A program made the position numbers and the translations under genes. The notes under the pieces were generated by a model. It was not told the DNA's origin. It made no database searches and saw only the letters and a program-made list of their open reading frames with translations. Shown here piece after piece: positions 44,497-54,126 of a stretch of DNA of 64,000 nt (its first letter is position 1; the number at the start of each line of letters is the position of its first letter). Source of the DNA: Peribacillus deserti (GTDB taxonomy: Bacteria; Bacillota; Bacilli; Bacillales; DSM-1321); contig NZ_PGUY01000063.1 of the NCBI RefSeq assembly GCF_002863585.1, forward strand, positions 28,796 to 92,795, given 5' to 3'.

Positions 44497-45579
44497 TCAA
44501 AGGGTACCTGTATCATTCGCTATAATTGCTCCATGTGTAATCAGACTTTCTACAAATCGATCAAAATGAGCAAATCGTTGATCCTTAGTCTGGCCCTTCC
44601 TATAGCGATAAAAAATCTGCTGAGCGATGACAGCTAACTTAAAGTAAGCAAATGTTAAATAGAAGTTCATATTTCTGATATCTCTTCCGCTTTTCCTTGC
44701 GTATGCCTCCATGAACTCTTTTCTGGACATAAACCCATCAAGAATGGTTACAGGCGGTTTTCCAAGCCCCGATTTTAAGAGCGCTGGGTCGTCTTTTTCG
44801 GTCCAGTAACTCATAGCCGCGCCCAAGTCTGCCAGCGGGTCTCCGATGGTGGACATTTCCCAGTCAAACAGTCCCGTCATTTTCTCCAGATTAGGATCGA
44901 ACATCGCGTTGTTTAATTTAAAATCGTAATGGATCAGGGCTGATTCATGAACAGGAGGAACATTTGCAGCAAGCCACTTCATCAAGGTTTCGGCTTCCTT
45001 AATGTCACTTGTCTTTGCCCTTTCGTAGCGTCCGATCCAGCCGTGGACCTGTCTTTCCATGAAGCCGTCCGGCCTGCTGATTTTCTCAAGGTGCGTACCT
45101 TTATAGGAAATAGAATGCAGTTCAGCCAGTTTATTGACCATTTCAAGGGAGATCCGCCTGCATAGTTCGGGAGTTACTCGTGTTCCCTCAGGAAAAGAAG
45201 AATCAATAACCAATCCGTGTTTACGCTCCATTATAAGAAAAGGGCTTCCAATGATTTCTCGGTTTTCACAAAAATGCAGCGGTTTTGGAGCAGCAGGAAA
45301 TAATGGCTGCACTTCGGAGAGAATCTGATACTCCCTGTCCATATCATGAGCTTTTGGAGCGACAGGACCCAGGGGCGGCCTTCTTAGAACAGCCTCCCAC
45401 TCACCGATCTTTAATTCATAAGTCAAATTTGAATGACCCGCGGAAAATTGAAGGATCTCTAATGAACCCGCGGGGATGTTGATAAACTGTTCACGCAAAT
45501 ACTGCTCCAAAGATGATACAGTAAGCTCTTCACCTTCTCTAACCGGTATAGTCTGCCGGTCTGCCTGCTTTGGCATCAT
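44497..45579 (-). CDS. APH-type phosphotransferase, ACAD10/11 kinase-domain-like
   Basis: A 360-aa kinase-fold protein. The N-lobe segment GHSNLTYEL is typical of this family, the catalytic motif is LIHYDFKLNNAMF and the metal motif is LFDWEMSTIGDPLADLG. This exact layout is the N-terminal domain of eukaryotic ACAD10/11 and of bacterial LvaA, kinases that phosphorylate the 4-hydroxyl of 4-hydroxyacyl-CoA. The presence of a matching ACAD (50154-51386) in the same cluster supports that reading. It lies 29 bp after the thioesterase gene and is co-transcribed with it. Confidence 0.85.
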   Translation of the reverse strand: MMPKQADRQTIPVREGEELTVSSLEQYLREQFINIPAGSLEILQFSAGHSNLTYELKIGEWEAVLRRPPLGPVAPKAHDMDREYQILSEVQPLFPAAPKPLHFCENREIIGSPFLIMERKHGLVIDSSFPEGTRVTPELCRRISLEMVNKLAELHSISYKGTHLEKISRPDGFMERQVHGWIGRYERAKTSDIKEAETLMKWLAANVPPVHESALIHYDFKLNNAMFDPNLEKMTGLFDWEMSTIGDPLADLGAAMSYWTEKDDPALLKSGLGKPPVTILDGFMSRKEFMEAYARKSGRDIRNMNFYLTFAYFKLAVIAQQIFYRYRKGQTKDQRFAHFDRFVESLITHGAIIANDTGTL

Positions 45580-45608
45580 GTACCCTCCTGTTCATGGAAA
45601 CTCAAGGA

Positions 45609-46010
45609 TTAAGTATGAATTAAATTGTTTTTTAAGGCTTCCTTCAGTAATTCGGGAAGGACTTCACTCTGCTGCTTTTCAAAGTCAAAAAATACGACGG
45701 CTGCGGTTCCTTTGGCAATTAATTCTTTTGTTTGTGCACAGGCTATTTCGTGTTCTATCTGAAAGCTTTTCGTGCCGATTTTGGATACATAGGTCTTGAT
45801 CTGTAAAACTTGATTAAAGTATCCCTGATTAACAAAATCACATTTGGCGGATGCCAGGATAAAATTCCAATCTTTCAGCCTCATGCTGTATCCAAGGGAT
45901 TCAAAAAACTTGATCCGGGCTTCTTCCAAATAAATGAAATAACTGGTGTTATTGATATGCCCTAAGGCATCCGTTTCACAAAATCTGACTGTCACTTCTG
46001 TTTTCTGCAT
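45609..46010 (-). CDS. Acyl-CoA thioesterase, 4HBT hotdog fold
   Basis: A 133-aa hotdog-fold thioesterase. It begins VRFCETDALGHINNTSYFIYLEEAR, with the catalytic Asp in the TDALGHINN box typical of 4-hydroxybenzoyl-CoA thioesterases and YbgC-like enzymes. It hydrolyses acyl-CoA to free CoA. AGGAGG lies 7 nt before the ATG. A palindrome (ACCGTTCGGT, 46024-46033) immediately upstream suggests regulation by the nearby TetR protein. First gene of the 46.0-38.8 kb operon. Confidence 0.88.
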   Translation of the reverse strand: MQKTEVTVRFCETDALGHINNTSYFIYLEEARIKFFESLGYSMRLKDWNFILASAKCDFVNQGYFNQVLQIKTYVSKIGTKSFQIEHEIACAQTKELIAKGTAAVVFFDFEKQQSEVLPELLKEALKNNLIHT

Positions 46011-46023
46011 GGGTATCCTCCTG

Positions 46024-46033
46024 ACCGTTCGGT
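46024..46033. promoter_or_regulatory. Putative TetR-type operator upstream of the thioesterase operon
   Basis: ACCGTTCGGT, 8 of 10 identical to ACCAGTCGGT at 51410-51419 in front of the other operon of the cluster. Directly 5' of the Shine-Dalgarno. Confidence 0.45.
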
Positions 46034-46115
46034 TTTACCAGCTTGTTTTTTTAGGGTTCAAGCATTGGAGATACACAATACCTAAAGCCTGCTTGTGCAT
46101 CCTGTAGATCGTTTC

Positions 46116-46268
46116 TTACCTTTCCAATGCACATTGCATTGCTGTTTGAAGTCCCTTTTGTCCGGCATCTATTACGCTAATGGATCGGATTTCTTGATCA
46201 GAGATCTTTTGCCCGCCTTTAATACTAACCGGTTGGTATGCTGAGGCTGGAAGAAGCGGGAGAAGCAA
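46116..46268 (-). pseudogene. 50-codon relic between TetR and thioesterase genes
   Basis: Frame reading ...YQPVSIKGGQKISDQEIRSI... and ending CALER. It looks like the C-terminal end of a lost protein. TTG with GGGAG upstream could start it, but no family is recognised. Confidence 0.3.
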
Positions 46269-46291
46269 TATGACCGGCTCCCGTTTCAATC

Positions 46292-46858
46292 TTATTTTGG
46301 TTCGATTCCTTGTAAAATCATTTCAGTGAACGTTTCCGCAATCTCACGGTCTGATGAAGCGCCTTCCGGGTTATACCACTGGTAGCTCCAATTTGTCACA
46401 CCCAGTATACCAAAGGCAATAAGCGGTACGTTTAAGCTGCTCCGAAATTCGCCCTTGTTCATTCCTTCCTTTAATAAATATTCAATATTAAAGCGGAATT
46501 GATCTCGTTTTTGGGTGATAATCTGATAATTCTCTTCACTCAGGTGGCGGATTTCTCTCGAAAATACCTTAGCGCTTGCACCATGGTCCTTAATATCGTG
46601 AATTAACATATATACGATTTGAAAGAGTTTGTCTTTACTATTTTGATTTTCTAGGTGAATGATAGATTCCTGCCTGGCAACCAGCTCATCGATATAGCCC
46701 AGATGTATATCTTTTAAAAGCTCCTCTTTGCTTGAGAAGTAGTAATAAAATGTCCCTTTAGTTACGCTGAGGGATTCTACTATATCCTGGATGGACGTTT
46801 CGCTGAATCCCTTTTTATCAAACAGGCTGATTGCTGCAGCCGTAATTTTATCTTTCAT
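46292..46858 (-). CDS. TetR/AcrR-family regulator, FadR-like
   Basis: A 188-aa repressor. The N-terminal HTH reads FSETSIQDIVESLSVTKGTFYYYFSSKEELL, the standard TetR pattern. The ligand-binding domain (about 60-188) ends with AFGILGVTNWSYQWYNPEGA, a segment common in fatty-acid-responsive members (Bacillus FadR group). Located between the two acyl-CoA operons, it probably represses both and is released by acyl-CoA. Candidate operators are at 46024 and 51403. A TATAAT box on the minus strand lies about 40 bp before the ATG. Confidence 0.9.
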   Translation of the reverse strand: MKDKITAAAISLFDKKGFSETSIQDIVESLSVTKGTFYYYFSSKEELLKDIHLGYIDELVARQESIIHLENQNSKDKLFQIVYMLIHDIKDHGASAKVFSREIRHLSEENYQIITQKRDQFRFNIEYLLKEGMNKGEFRSSLNVPLIAFGILGVTNWSYQWYNPEGASSDREIAETFTEMILQGIEPK

Positions 46859-46939
46859 ATCAAATTCCCCGCATTCTTATGTAAATATCAGCTAGAATTA
46901 TACCACATGTTATTCCTCCTAAAATGCAGGGAACCAGGA

Positions 46940-48553
46940 TCAGCTGGTTTTAATTTCTTCTCTCAATGCTCGTCTCAAGATCTTTCCCACACTCGTTTTT
47001 GGCAGTTCGCTGCGGAACTCAATTAATTCAGGTACTTTATAGGCTGCGAGGTTCTTCCGGCAGAACTCTTTAATTTCTGTTTCATCTGCCGATCTTCCAG
47101 CTTTAAGAACAAGGATGGCTTTAACGGTCTCACCTCTATACTCGTCAGGCACCCCGATTACTACAGCTTCCTGGACACTCGGATGTTCATACAGGACTTC
47201 TTCGATATCACGCGGATATATATTATAGCCGCTTGCAATGATCATATCTTTCTTCCTGTCCACAATAGAGAGGTATCCGCTCTCATCGATGCTTCCGATA
47301 TCACCTGTATACAGCCAGCCGTCCCGGAGGGCATGAGCGGTCTCTTCCGGCATATTCCAGTATCCCTTCATGACCTGTGGACCTTTGATAACCACTTCAC
47401 CCAGCTCTCCAGGCGGCATATCCTGTGTGCCTGTGCCAAGGTCAACGATCTTATATAGGGTGGAAGGAAGCCCGATTCCCACCGTTCCTGGTTTCCGTTC
47501 TGCAAAATTAGGATTGCAGTGGGTAGTAGGAGAAGTTTCGGAAAGCCCGTAGCCTTCCAGAATTTTAGAACCGGTTTTCCGTTCAAATTCTTTCAGCAGC
47601 TCCACAGGCATCGGGGCACTTCCGCTATTGCAGACTTCGATACTGTCAATACCATACTCTTCAGCGCGGGGATGATTCGTTAAGGCTACATACATCGTAG
47701 GTACGCCCGGGAATAGGGTCGGCTGTTCGGTTTTAATCGTCTGAAGTACTTCCTCTAATTCAAACCGGGGCAGAAGAATCATTTCGGCTCCGGTATAAAT
47801 GGAAAGATTCATACATGAAGTCATGCCAAATACATGGAAAAGAGGGATAACCGTCAAACATTTCTCTTTGCCGAAACCAAGATCAAACTTGAAAAATTCG
47901 TGAGACTGCAGAACGTTGGCCACTATATTACGGTGGGTCAGCATAGCTCCTTTTGAGCGTCCTGTCGTGCCGCCTGTATATTGGAGTACAGCCACATCAT
48001 GTTCCGGTTCGACCATCACCGGGGTGACTTCGCCGTTTCCTTCCGCTAAGAAACTCTCAAAGGTGCAGTCATTCGTAAGATCCATTTCGGCGGGCTGAAG
48101 GCTTACGACAACCATTTTTTTTAGGCTTGTATCCTTTTGAACAGTCTTTACTCTAGGGTAGAAGGCATCTAACACAATAATCGTTTCAGCCCCTGAATCC
48201 TTTGCTAAGTGCAGCAATTCCCGTTCAACGCTCATCGGGTTTATTTGAGTGACGATCGCACCGGCAGTTAAAATTCCATAGTAGGCAATCACATACTGAG
48301 GACAATTCGGAAGCATGATGGCCACTCTGTCGCCCTTTTGTACACCGCTTTTTTGAAGGGCTGAAGCGAAGCGGCCAACTGCATCTTGAAGTTCCTGATA
48401 GGATATTTTTTTACCGTAAAAAGATAAGGCGTTGTGTGAAGGATACCTTGTTGAAGTTTCTTGAAGCAATTGAGGCAGGGATTTATCAGGGATGTCGATT
48501 TCTACGGAGATGGTATCAGGATATTGAGCCAGCCATGGTCTATTTGCATTCAT
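46940..48553 (-). CDS. Long-chain acyl-CoA synthetase (AMP-binding)
   Basis: A 537-aa ANL-superfamily ligase that activates a carboxylic acid with ATP and CoA. The motif order is P-loop YTGGTTGRSKGAMLTH (about 189), GYGLSETSPTTHCNP (about 335), the hinge DGWLYTGDIGSID (about 410) and KDMIIASGYNIYP (about 432). The C-terminal catalytic Lys is in KTSVGKILRR. The residue pattern fits medium- or long-chain fatty-acid ligases (FadD/LcfA type). It follows an SDR gene by 36 bp in the operon from 51.4 kb and provides acyl-CoA to the downstream enzymes. Confidence 0.92.
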   Translation of the reverse strand: MNANRPWLAQYPDTISVEIDIPDKSLPQLLQETSTRYPSHNALSFYGKKISYQELQDAVGRFASALQKSGVQKGDRVAIMLPNCPQYVIAYYGILTAGAIVTQINPMSVERELLHLAKDSGAETIIVLDAFYPRVKTVQKDTSLKKMVVVSLQPAEMDLTNDCTFESFLAEGNGEVTPVMVEPEHDVAVLQYTGGTTGRSKGAMLTHRNIVANVLQSHEFFKFDLGFGKEKCLTVIPLFHVFGMTSCMNLSIYTGAEMILLPRFELEEVLQTIKTEQPTLFPGVPTMYVALTNHPRAEEYGIDSIEVCNSGSAPMPVELLKEFERKTGSKILEGYGLSETSPTTHCNPNFAERKPGTVGIGLPSTLYKIVDLGTGTQDMPPGELGEVVIKGPQVMKGYWNMPEETAHALRDGWLYTGDIGSIDESGYLSIVDRKKDMIIASGYNIYPRDIEEVLYEHPSVQEAVVIGVPDEYRGETVKAILVLKAGRSADETEIKEFCRKNLAAYKVPELIEFRSELPKTSVGKILRRALREEIKTS

Positions 48554-48589
48554 TTTAAAATACCTCCAAATAAGTAATAATGAATATCT

Positions 48590-49342
48590 TTAAAAAATCA
48601 GACCCCCGCCATCAACGGATAAAGTGGCGCCTGTAATAAAGGACGCTTCATCTGAGGCTAAAAATAATACAGCCTGGGCAACCTCTTCAGGTGTACCGAT
48701 TCTTCCAAGGGCATTTGCACGGGAGATAATCGGCCATTTCTTTTCGTTTTTCTTCCAGTGGTCAATGATGTTTGTGTCGATCACTCCTGGCGCGACCGCA
48801 TTCACACGGATATTATGCCTTCCATACTCGAGCGCGGCGTTTTGGGTAAGCAGGATGACACCGCCCTTTGAAGCGTTATAAGCGGTAAGATATTTTTGGC
48901 CTTTCAGCCCAAGCAGACTGGAGGTATTAATGATAGAGCCCCCTCCCGATTCAATTAAGCGGGGTACAGCATGCTTGATCCCCAGCCAGACACCTTTTAG
49001 GTTAATATCAATAACCCGGTCCCACTCTTCTTCCGGTAAATCCGTGCCTTTTACTTCTGAATGGCCGATGCCGGCATTATTGAAAAGGATATGCAGACCT
49101 CCATACGTCTCTGACGTGCGATCAACCAGATACTGAATATCTTCGTTTGTTGATACATCCGCTTTCATATAGAAAGCCTCTCCGCCGAGTTCGTGGATAA
49201 GCCGCACGGTTTCTTCACCAGCCTCTGATTGGATATCAGAAACAGCAACCCTGGCGCCTTCCTGTGCAAATCTGAGGGCTGCTGCACGGCCGATGCCTCC
49301 GCCGCCACCCGTTATAATGGCCGCTTTACCCTTTAATCTCAT
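48590..49342 (-). CDS. Short-chain dehydrogenase/reductase, 250 aa
   Basis: Classical SDR with the cofactor motif TGGGGGIG (about residues 11-18), NNAGIG, catalytic Ser in NTSSLLG and YNASKGG as YxxxK. VSDIQ after the second strand has Asp, favouring NAD(H). Likely 3-hydroxyacyl-CoA dehydrogenase or another alcohol dehydrogenase of the surrounding acyl-CoA pathway. GGGAGTGAG precedes the ATG. Tightly spaced (23 bp) after another SDR gene. Confidence 0.9.
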   Translation of the reverse strand: MRLKGKAAIITGGGGGIGRAAALRFAQEGARVAVSDIQSEAGEETVRLIHELGGEAFYMKADVSTNEDIQYLVDRTSETYGGLHILFNNAGIGHSEVKGTDLPEEEWDRVIDINLKGVWLGIKHAVPRLIESGGGSIINTSSLLGLKGQKYLTAYNASKGGVILLTQNAALEYGRHNIRVNAVAPGVIDTNIIDHWKKNEKKWPIISRANALGRIGTPEEVAQAVLFLASDEASFITGATLSVDGGGLIF

Positions 49343-49365
49343 GAACTCACTCCCTTTTCCTCATG

Positions 49366-50139
49366 CTACATGGCGTGGGTCCCGCCATCCACAATCAAGA
49401 CATTTCCCGTAACGAAGTCAGAAGCATTGGAAGCCAGGAACAGAGCAGCTCCCTTTAGATCATCATCACTGCCAAACCTGCCCAGCGGTGTGGTTTCAAG
49501 AATGGGATTACGGCCGTGCTCGATGATCGCCTTTGACATTTTAGTAGGAAAAAACCCCGGGGCAATACAGTTTACATGGATATTATATTTTCCCCACTTT
49601 ACCGCAAGATCTTTTGTGAAGGTAATGACAGCCCCTTTACTGGTGTTATAGCCGATCGTATCCATAACACGGGGATCTACACCGCCAAGTCCGGCCACTG
49701 AAGAAATATTGATAATTTTGCCAGACTGCTGTTCAATCATCACTTTTCCGGCTGCCTGGCTCATTAAAAAAGTTCCGGTTACATTGACGTCTATAACTTT
49801 TTTCCAGGATTCAAGGGGCATCTCTGCAGCAGGGGCCCCCCATGTGGCTCCGCTGTTGTTTACGAGAATATCAATGCGGCCAAACTCAAGAAGTGTTTCC
49901 TGGATGACCTTTTGTACATCCTCAGGATTGGTAATGTCACATTGCAAGGCAAGTGTTTCTGCACCGTTGTCTTTAAGGCGTTTTGCCGTTTCCTCACAGG
50001 CCTCAAGTTTTCTTGAACACAGGACCACATTTGCTCCTGCTTCAGAAAGTCCCTCTGCAATTTGTGCTCCAAGCCCCCTGCCTCCACCGGTGATAATTGC
50101 GGTCTTGCCCTTTAAATCGAATAAATTCATTACATTCAT
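49366..50139 (-). CDS. Short-chain dehydrogenase/reductase, 257 aa
   Basis: Classical SDR: TGGGRGLG cofactor motif, NNSGATWG, NISSVAGLGG and catalytic YNTSKGAV. The LCSRK segment after the second strand suggests NADP(H). Sequence features resemble gluconate 5-dehydrogenase and 3-oxoacyl reductases, so the oxidised substrate is uncertain. It is preceded by the 410-aa acyl-CoA dehydrogenase gene with a 14-bp gap, so it is in the same operon. It is not a duplicate of the downstream SDR: the two differ throughout. Confidence 0.9.
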   Translation of the reverse strand: MNVMNLFDLKGKTAIITGGGRGLGAQIAEGLSEAGANVVLCSRKLEACEETAKRLKDNGAETLALQCDITNPEDVQKVIQETLLEFGRIDILVNNSGATWGAPAAEMPLESWKKVIDVNVTGTFLMSQAAGKVMIEQQSGKIINISSVAGLGGVDPRVMDTIGYNTSKGAVITFTKDLAVKWGKYNIHVNCIAPGFFPTKMSKAIIEHGRNPILETTPLGRFGSDDDLKGAALFLASNASDFVTGNVLIVDGGTHAM

Positions 50140-50153
50140 GCTCAGCCCTTCTT

Positions 50154-51386
50154 TCAGAACGTTTTTTCTGTTTGCTTCACCTTGTATTTACGCATTTCCA
50201 GCTTAGCTACCTGTGCTTTGTGTACTTCATCCGGTCCATCCGCAAGTCTTAGCGTCCTTGCATTGGCCCATTGAGCAGCCATGGTAAAATCATCTGAAAC
50301 TCCGGCGCCTCCAAAGCCTTGAATCGCCCTGTCAATGACGCGGAGTGCCATTGATGGCGCGACCACCTTAATCATCGCTATTTCTGCTTTGGCTTCTTTA
50401 TTTCCGACCGTATCCATCATATATGCGGCCTTGAGTGTTAAAAGCCTTGCCTGTTCGATCTCAATGCGGGACTCTGCGATCCATTCCTGGATAACACCCT
50501 GGCTTGCCAATGGCCTGCCAAAGGCAGTGCGGGTTTGTATCCGCTTACATAAATCGCCAAGTGCACGCTCTGCAGCACCTATTAATCTCATGCAGTGATG
50601 AATTCTGCCTGGCCCAAGCCTCCCTTGTGCAATTGCAAAGCCTTTTCCTTCCGCCCAAATCATATTTTCTGCCGGGACTGTAACATTTTCGAACGTAATT
50701 TCCGCATGTCCGTGAGGAGCATGGTCATAGCCAAAAACAGGAAGCATTCTCTCGATTTTTACGCCAGGAGAATCCAAGGGAACTAGAATCATAGACTGCT
50801 GTTCATGCCGTTCTGCCTGTGGATTTGATTTTCCCATCACAATAGCGATTTTACAGCGGGGATCGCCTGCACCGGATGACCACCATTTGCGGCCGTTGAT
50901 GAGGTAATGATCGCCTTGCCGTTCAATTCGTGCGCTGATATTGGTTGCGTCAGATGAAGCAGTATCAGGCTCAGTCATTGAGAAGCAGGAACGAATTTCG
51001 CCATTAAGTAAAGGTTTCAGCCATTTTTCTTTTTGTTCCAATGTTCCATATCGAACAAGGACTTCCATATTTCCGGTATCAGGAGCATTGCAATTGAAGA
51101 TTTCCGGGCCAATCAGCGACCGCCCCATAATTTCACAAAGCGGTGCGTATTCGAGATTAGTCAGCCCTGCACCATATTTACTTTGGGGCAGAAATAAATT
51201 CCATAGTCCCTGCTCCCTTGCTTTTCTTTTTAACTCTTCCATAATGGGCGGCACAACAGACCACCTTGAGCCCGCGGCTTCCAGCTGTTTTTCATATTCC
51301 TTTTCATTAGGATATACTTGCTCTTCCATAAAGGACGTTAGTCTTTCCTGCAGTTCAATTACTTTTTGGGAATGAGAAAAATTCAA
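50154..51386 (-). CDS. Acyl-CoA dehydrogenase, ACAD10/11 type, 410 aa
   Basis: FAD flavoprotein with the ACAD segments [16 protein letters not shown] (about 135-150), [17 protein letters not shown] and [17 protein letters not shown] (about 250). [17 protein letters not shown] and the tail [17 protein letters not shown] follow. The ADGPDEVH end, in place of EGTNEI, is characteristic of the ACAD10/11 and LvaC branch. That branch can eliminate phosphate from 4-phosphoacyl-CoA. TTG start with AAGGAGGAG. It is the first gene of the operon, under a TetR-like operator at 51403. Confidence 0.9.
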   Translation of the reverse strand: MNFSHSQKVIELQERLTSFMEEQVYPNEKEYEKQLEAAGSRWSVVPPIMEELKRKAREQGLWNLFLPQSKYGAGLTNLEYAPLCEIMGRSLIGPEIFNCNAPDTGNMEVLVRYGTLEQKEKWLKPLLNGEIRSCFSMTEPDTASSDATNISARIERQGDHYLINGRKWWSSGAGDPRCKIAIVMGKSNPQAERHEQQSMILVPLDSPGVKIERMLPVFGYDHAPHGHAEITFENVTVPAENMIWAEGKGFAIAQGRLGPGRIHHCMRLIGAAERALGDLCKRIQTRTAFGRPLASQGVIQEWIAESRIEIEQARLLTLKAAYMMDTVGNKEAKAEIAMIKVVAPSMALRVIDRAIQGFGGAGVSDDFTMAAQWANARTLRLADGPDEVHKAQVAKLEMRKYKVKQTEKTF

Positions 51387-51402
51387 ACAGACTCCTCCTT
51401 AC

Positions 51403-51422
51403 CATACTAACCAGTCGGTATG
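51403..51422. promoter_or_regulatory. TetR-type operator upstream of the acyl-CoA dehydrogenase operon
   Basis: CATACTAACCAGTCGGTATG is an imperfect palindrome (CATAC arms, 14 of 20 symmetric) 16 bp before the TTG start. The shape is that of many TetR-family operators. Confidence 0.6.
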
Positions 51423-51489
51423 TAATCAATTATACGTGTTAAAGCAGCTTGTTTTCAAACCAAATGTCTAAAAATTTAAAAATATGTAA

Positions 51490-51588
51490 ATAGCACCGGA
51501 GATTATTACCGATGCCATTCTTGGACTTACGCCGCTTGAAGCAAATGGGCTTCACTGCCATTCCAGCCGCGAAGATCCATTAATATAG
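51490..51588 (+). pseudogene. Relic of a protein C-terminus
   Basis: Open stretch APEIITDAILGLTPLEANGL then HCHSSREDPLI and stop. It faintly resembles the HCS-containing end of iron-sulfur scaffold (IscU/NifU) proteins. There is no start signal and no upstream part in this window. It occupies the 218-bp gap between kynU and the acyl-CoA operon. Confidence 0.3.
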
Positions 51589-51604
51589 TGCAACCACTAA
51601 AATG

Positions 51605-52876
51605 TTACGCAACAACTTCGCGTTCATTCGGGAATTTTTCATAATGTTTTTCTTTCATAATTTCTTTAAGGGCCTGGACGACTTTCCATACTTCCTCAAA
51701 GGTTGAATAGAGAGCAACCGGGGCCAGTCTTATTATATTGGGTGCCCTGAAGTCGGGGATAATCCCGTACTCTTTCAGGGATTTGCAGATTCTGGCTGCT
51801 TCGGCATGTTCCACACTCACATGGCCGCCCCGCCGAATGTCATCCCGCGGGCTTCCAATAGTAAATGGATAGTCTGAAAGCTCTGTATCTATTAAATCCA
51901 TAAGATATTGAGTTAATTGAAGCGATTTTTGTCTAATAGCTTCTATGCCAGCTTCATTAAACATTTCTAAAGAACCGAGGATCGGTGCCATACTGAGCAC
52001 ATGCGGTGTGCCGATCTGGTAGGCTCCTGCATCAGGTGCCTGTGTCAGCGTGTGTTCCATATCAAATTGTTTATCTTTGCGGGAGCCAAACCAGCCGGCT
52101 AATCCCGGTAATGTCCGAAAATGTTTCTTATTTACGAAAAGCCCTCCGACACTTCCAGGCCCCCCATTTAGGTGTTTGTAATTACACCAATAAGCAAAGT
52201 CTACATCCCAATCATTAAATCTGTGTGGAATAGCGCCAACAGAGTGGCAGCCATCAAACCCGATAAGGATGTCTCGTTTATGCGCCTCCACGGTGAGGCG
52301 TTTCATATCAAGAATCTGGCCGCTCCTATATAGGATCGTAGGCAGAATGATTAAAGCGACCTCATCAGTCATAGCCTCAATAATGTCATCCTCATCAAGG
52401 AACCGGCCATCCCGGCTTTTTACACATACAAGATGGGTATCCGGATTATATCCTTTTAAAGAAAGCTGGCTCTGCAAGGCATAAAGATCTGATGGAAATG
52501 TAAGTTCATCTGCCAGGATCTTGGTCCTTTTGCCAGTAGGCTGATAAAAGGTTGCAGTAAGCTGATGAAGGTTAACGGTTGTTGACCCAGTCACCAGAAC
52601 CTCTTCGGGTGACGCACCTACAAGCGGGGCGAGCTGGCTGCCTAGTTTTTCTGAAAAATAAAACCATGGCTCCCTCCCTTTTGTCCAGCCTTCAATTCCA
52701 AGTTCCTTCCAATCCTGCAGCGAATCGAGCAGTGTTTTTTCCGCCCGTTTGGACAGAAGTCCAAGAGAGTTTCCATCCATATATATCTGCGGCAGCAAAT
52801 AAAACTCTTCTCGATAGGTATGTAAAATATCCTTATTGTCCAGATGTATTGCATATTCCAATGTAGCTGGATCCAT
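51605..52876 (-). CDS. kynU: Kynureninase
   Basis: A 423-aa PLP enzyme cleaving kynurenine to anthranilate and alanine. Family landmarks: [14 protein letters not shown] at the start, [14 protein letters not shown] [12 protein letters not shown] (about 94), [13 protein letters not shown] with the PLP-pairing Asp, and the Schiff-base Lys in [16 protein letters not shown] (about 233). GPAYQIGTP-like [14 protein letters not shown] follows. AGGAGGT precedes the ATG. It completes the kynA-kynB pathway encoded 14 kb downstream. Confidence 0.96.
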   Translation of the reverse strand: MDPATLEYAIHLDNKDILHTYREEFYLLPQIYMDGNSLGLLSKRAEKTLLDSLQDWKELGIEGWTKGREPWFYFSEKLGSQLAPLVGASPEEVLVTGSTTVNLHQLTATFYQPTGKRTKILADELTFPSDLYALQSQLSLKGYNPDTHLVCVKSRDGRFLDEDDIIEAMTDEVALIILPTILYRSGQILDMKRLTVEAHKRDILIGFDGCHSVGAIPHRFNDWDVDFAYWCNYKHLNGGPGSVGGLFVNKKHFRTLPGLAGWFGSRKDKQFDMEHTLTQAPDAGAYQIGTPHVLSMAPILGSLEMFNEAGIEAIRQKSLQLTQYLMDLIDTELSDYPFTIGSPRDDIRRGGHVSVEHAEAARICKSLKEYGIIPDFRAPNIIRLAPVALYSTFEEVWKVVQALKEIMKEKHYEKFPNEREVVA

Positions 52877-52902
52877 AATCTTACCTCCTGAATGGTTTCT
52901 TA

Positions 52903-53358
52903 TTAAGTATTCCTAACTTGTAAAAAGTGCGTGGTGTTCGGAAAATGACTGTTCACCTGAAACCCTATTGCCTGATAAAAACGGTCAGCTTCTTTTGTGT
53001 CAGTGTTTAGCACGAGATATGTAAAGTGAAGTTTTGAGTGGTTGATAATATAGTGAACAAGTGACTTTCCGATCCCGGCTCTGCGGAATTCCTTTTTAAC
53101 ATAGAATCTTCTTAGCCGTCCAACACCTTCCTTATAGGAATAAGGATCCTGGTTTACACCGCCGAGCGCTATTAGATGCTCTTGATGATATACGCCAAAT
53201 AGGGCTTCGCCGTTCATGTTAAAGGTATTTTCCCCGGAGTGATAATCCGCTAAGAGCCTCCAGACAAAATTGAAACCTTCTTTTCGGCTTTCGATTAAAA
53301 GTTCGTTCAGCAACTTCTCACTTAATTCGCCCATCAATTTAAATTCGTATTCTTTCAT
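52903..53358 (-). CDS. GNAT-family N-acetyltransferase, 151 aa
   Basis: Single GNAT domain. The acetyl-CoA loop is [16 protein letters not shown], preceded by the strand [10 protein letters not shown]. The C-terminal [18 protein letters not shown] segment is typical. It lies 26 bp upstream of kynU on the same strand and may be co-transcribed. Acceptor is unknown. AAGGGGAG precedes the ATG. Confidence 0.88.
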   Translation of the reverse strand: MKEYEFKLMGELSEKLLNELLIESRKEGFNFVWRLLADYHSGENTFNMNGEALFGVYHQEHLIALGGVNQDPYSYKEGVGRLRRFYVKKEFRRAGIGKSLVHYIINHSKLHFTYLVLNTDTKEADRFYQAIGFQVNSHFPNTTHFLQVRNT

Positions 53359-53439
53359 TGGAACTCCCCTTCAATGACATATGCAAACATATAAACTGAT
53401 AATACATAGCAGGATTGTCTAACAAATTAAAATTATCAG

Positions 53440-53640
53440 AAATAAAGGAATCCTGCCAGCCCATTTCGGAAAGTGTTTAGAAGTTTGCCGATATCCCTGT
53501 AACTTGCCATATGATTTCTGTAGACGTCATTCGATCTGAAGGCACGGTCCGGGAGCCTCCTCTGTGGGAGATGACTGTAGGACCCGCTTGACTGTGCAGG
53601 AGTCTCCTGCTCCAGTTCCAATCAACATTGTTGTAACCAA
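53440..53640. repeat. Degenerate interspersed repeat abutting copy B
   Basis: Ends GTTCCAATCAACATTGTTG, the same terminal block as copy D. It contains CCTCCTCTGTGGGAG-type stems. Coding appearance on the minus strand is a by-product. Confidence 0.45.
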
Positions 53641-53657
53641 CCATGTAAAAAATAAAA

Positions 53658-54077
53658 GGCTCTTTTCTAAAAGATTGTTGTTTTTTAATAAGTTTTTATG
53701 CATCACCTATTGTTAAATCAGGTTGATTGGAGCGTAAGGTGTGAGACCCTGCGGGAGCAGCGGGCATTGTCCGGCTCCAGCGCCTAGACCCTCGAGTCAT
53801 AAGCCAATCGGTTCATGGAAAGGAAAACCGCTTTCCACGGCCCGCTTATCTTATGCTTGGCTAACGCATAAGTGCGACTATGCTTCTGTCTTCGCTAACG
53901 CTTGCCACTCAGCAAGTCTTCTTTATCGGGTCTGAACAAGGCGCTTCCGCTTTTCTATCAGGAGAGACCCCGCAGGCGAAGACGAGGAGGCTCACCGCCC
54001 ACCCCTAAGGTCCGCGAGCATGCCTTGCGCTCCAATCAACCCCTTGTACAATAGCAACAAAGTTTGCGAAAACAGCC
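53658..54077. repeat. Interspersed repeat, copy B (about 420 bp)
   Basis: Begins GGCTCTTTTCTAAAAGATTG with CAGGTTGATTGGAGCGTAAG inside. It ends GCTCCAATCAACCCCTTGTAC...GCAACAAAGTTTGCGAAAACAGCC. The two GGTTGATTGGAGC/GCTCCAATCAACC blocks are inverted, so the element can fold into a long hairpin around a GC-rich core. Confidence 0.8.
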
Positions 54078-54081
54078 AAAT

Positions 54082-54120
54082 AAAAAAAGATGTATAGCTG
54101 AAAAAGCAGCCATACATCTT
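54082..54120 (-). terminator. Terminator of the BI-1 gene
   Basis: On the minus strand AGATGTATGGCTGC...CAGCTATACATCT followed by T7. Confidence 0.8.
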
Positions 54121-54126
54121 CTAATA

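Noticed and set aside
53741..53935. Frames inside repeat copy B
   Set aside because: GC-rich repeat DNA gives open frames on both strands; no start signals.
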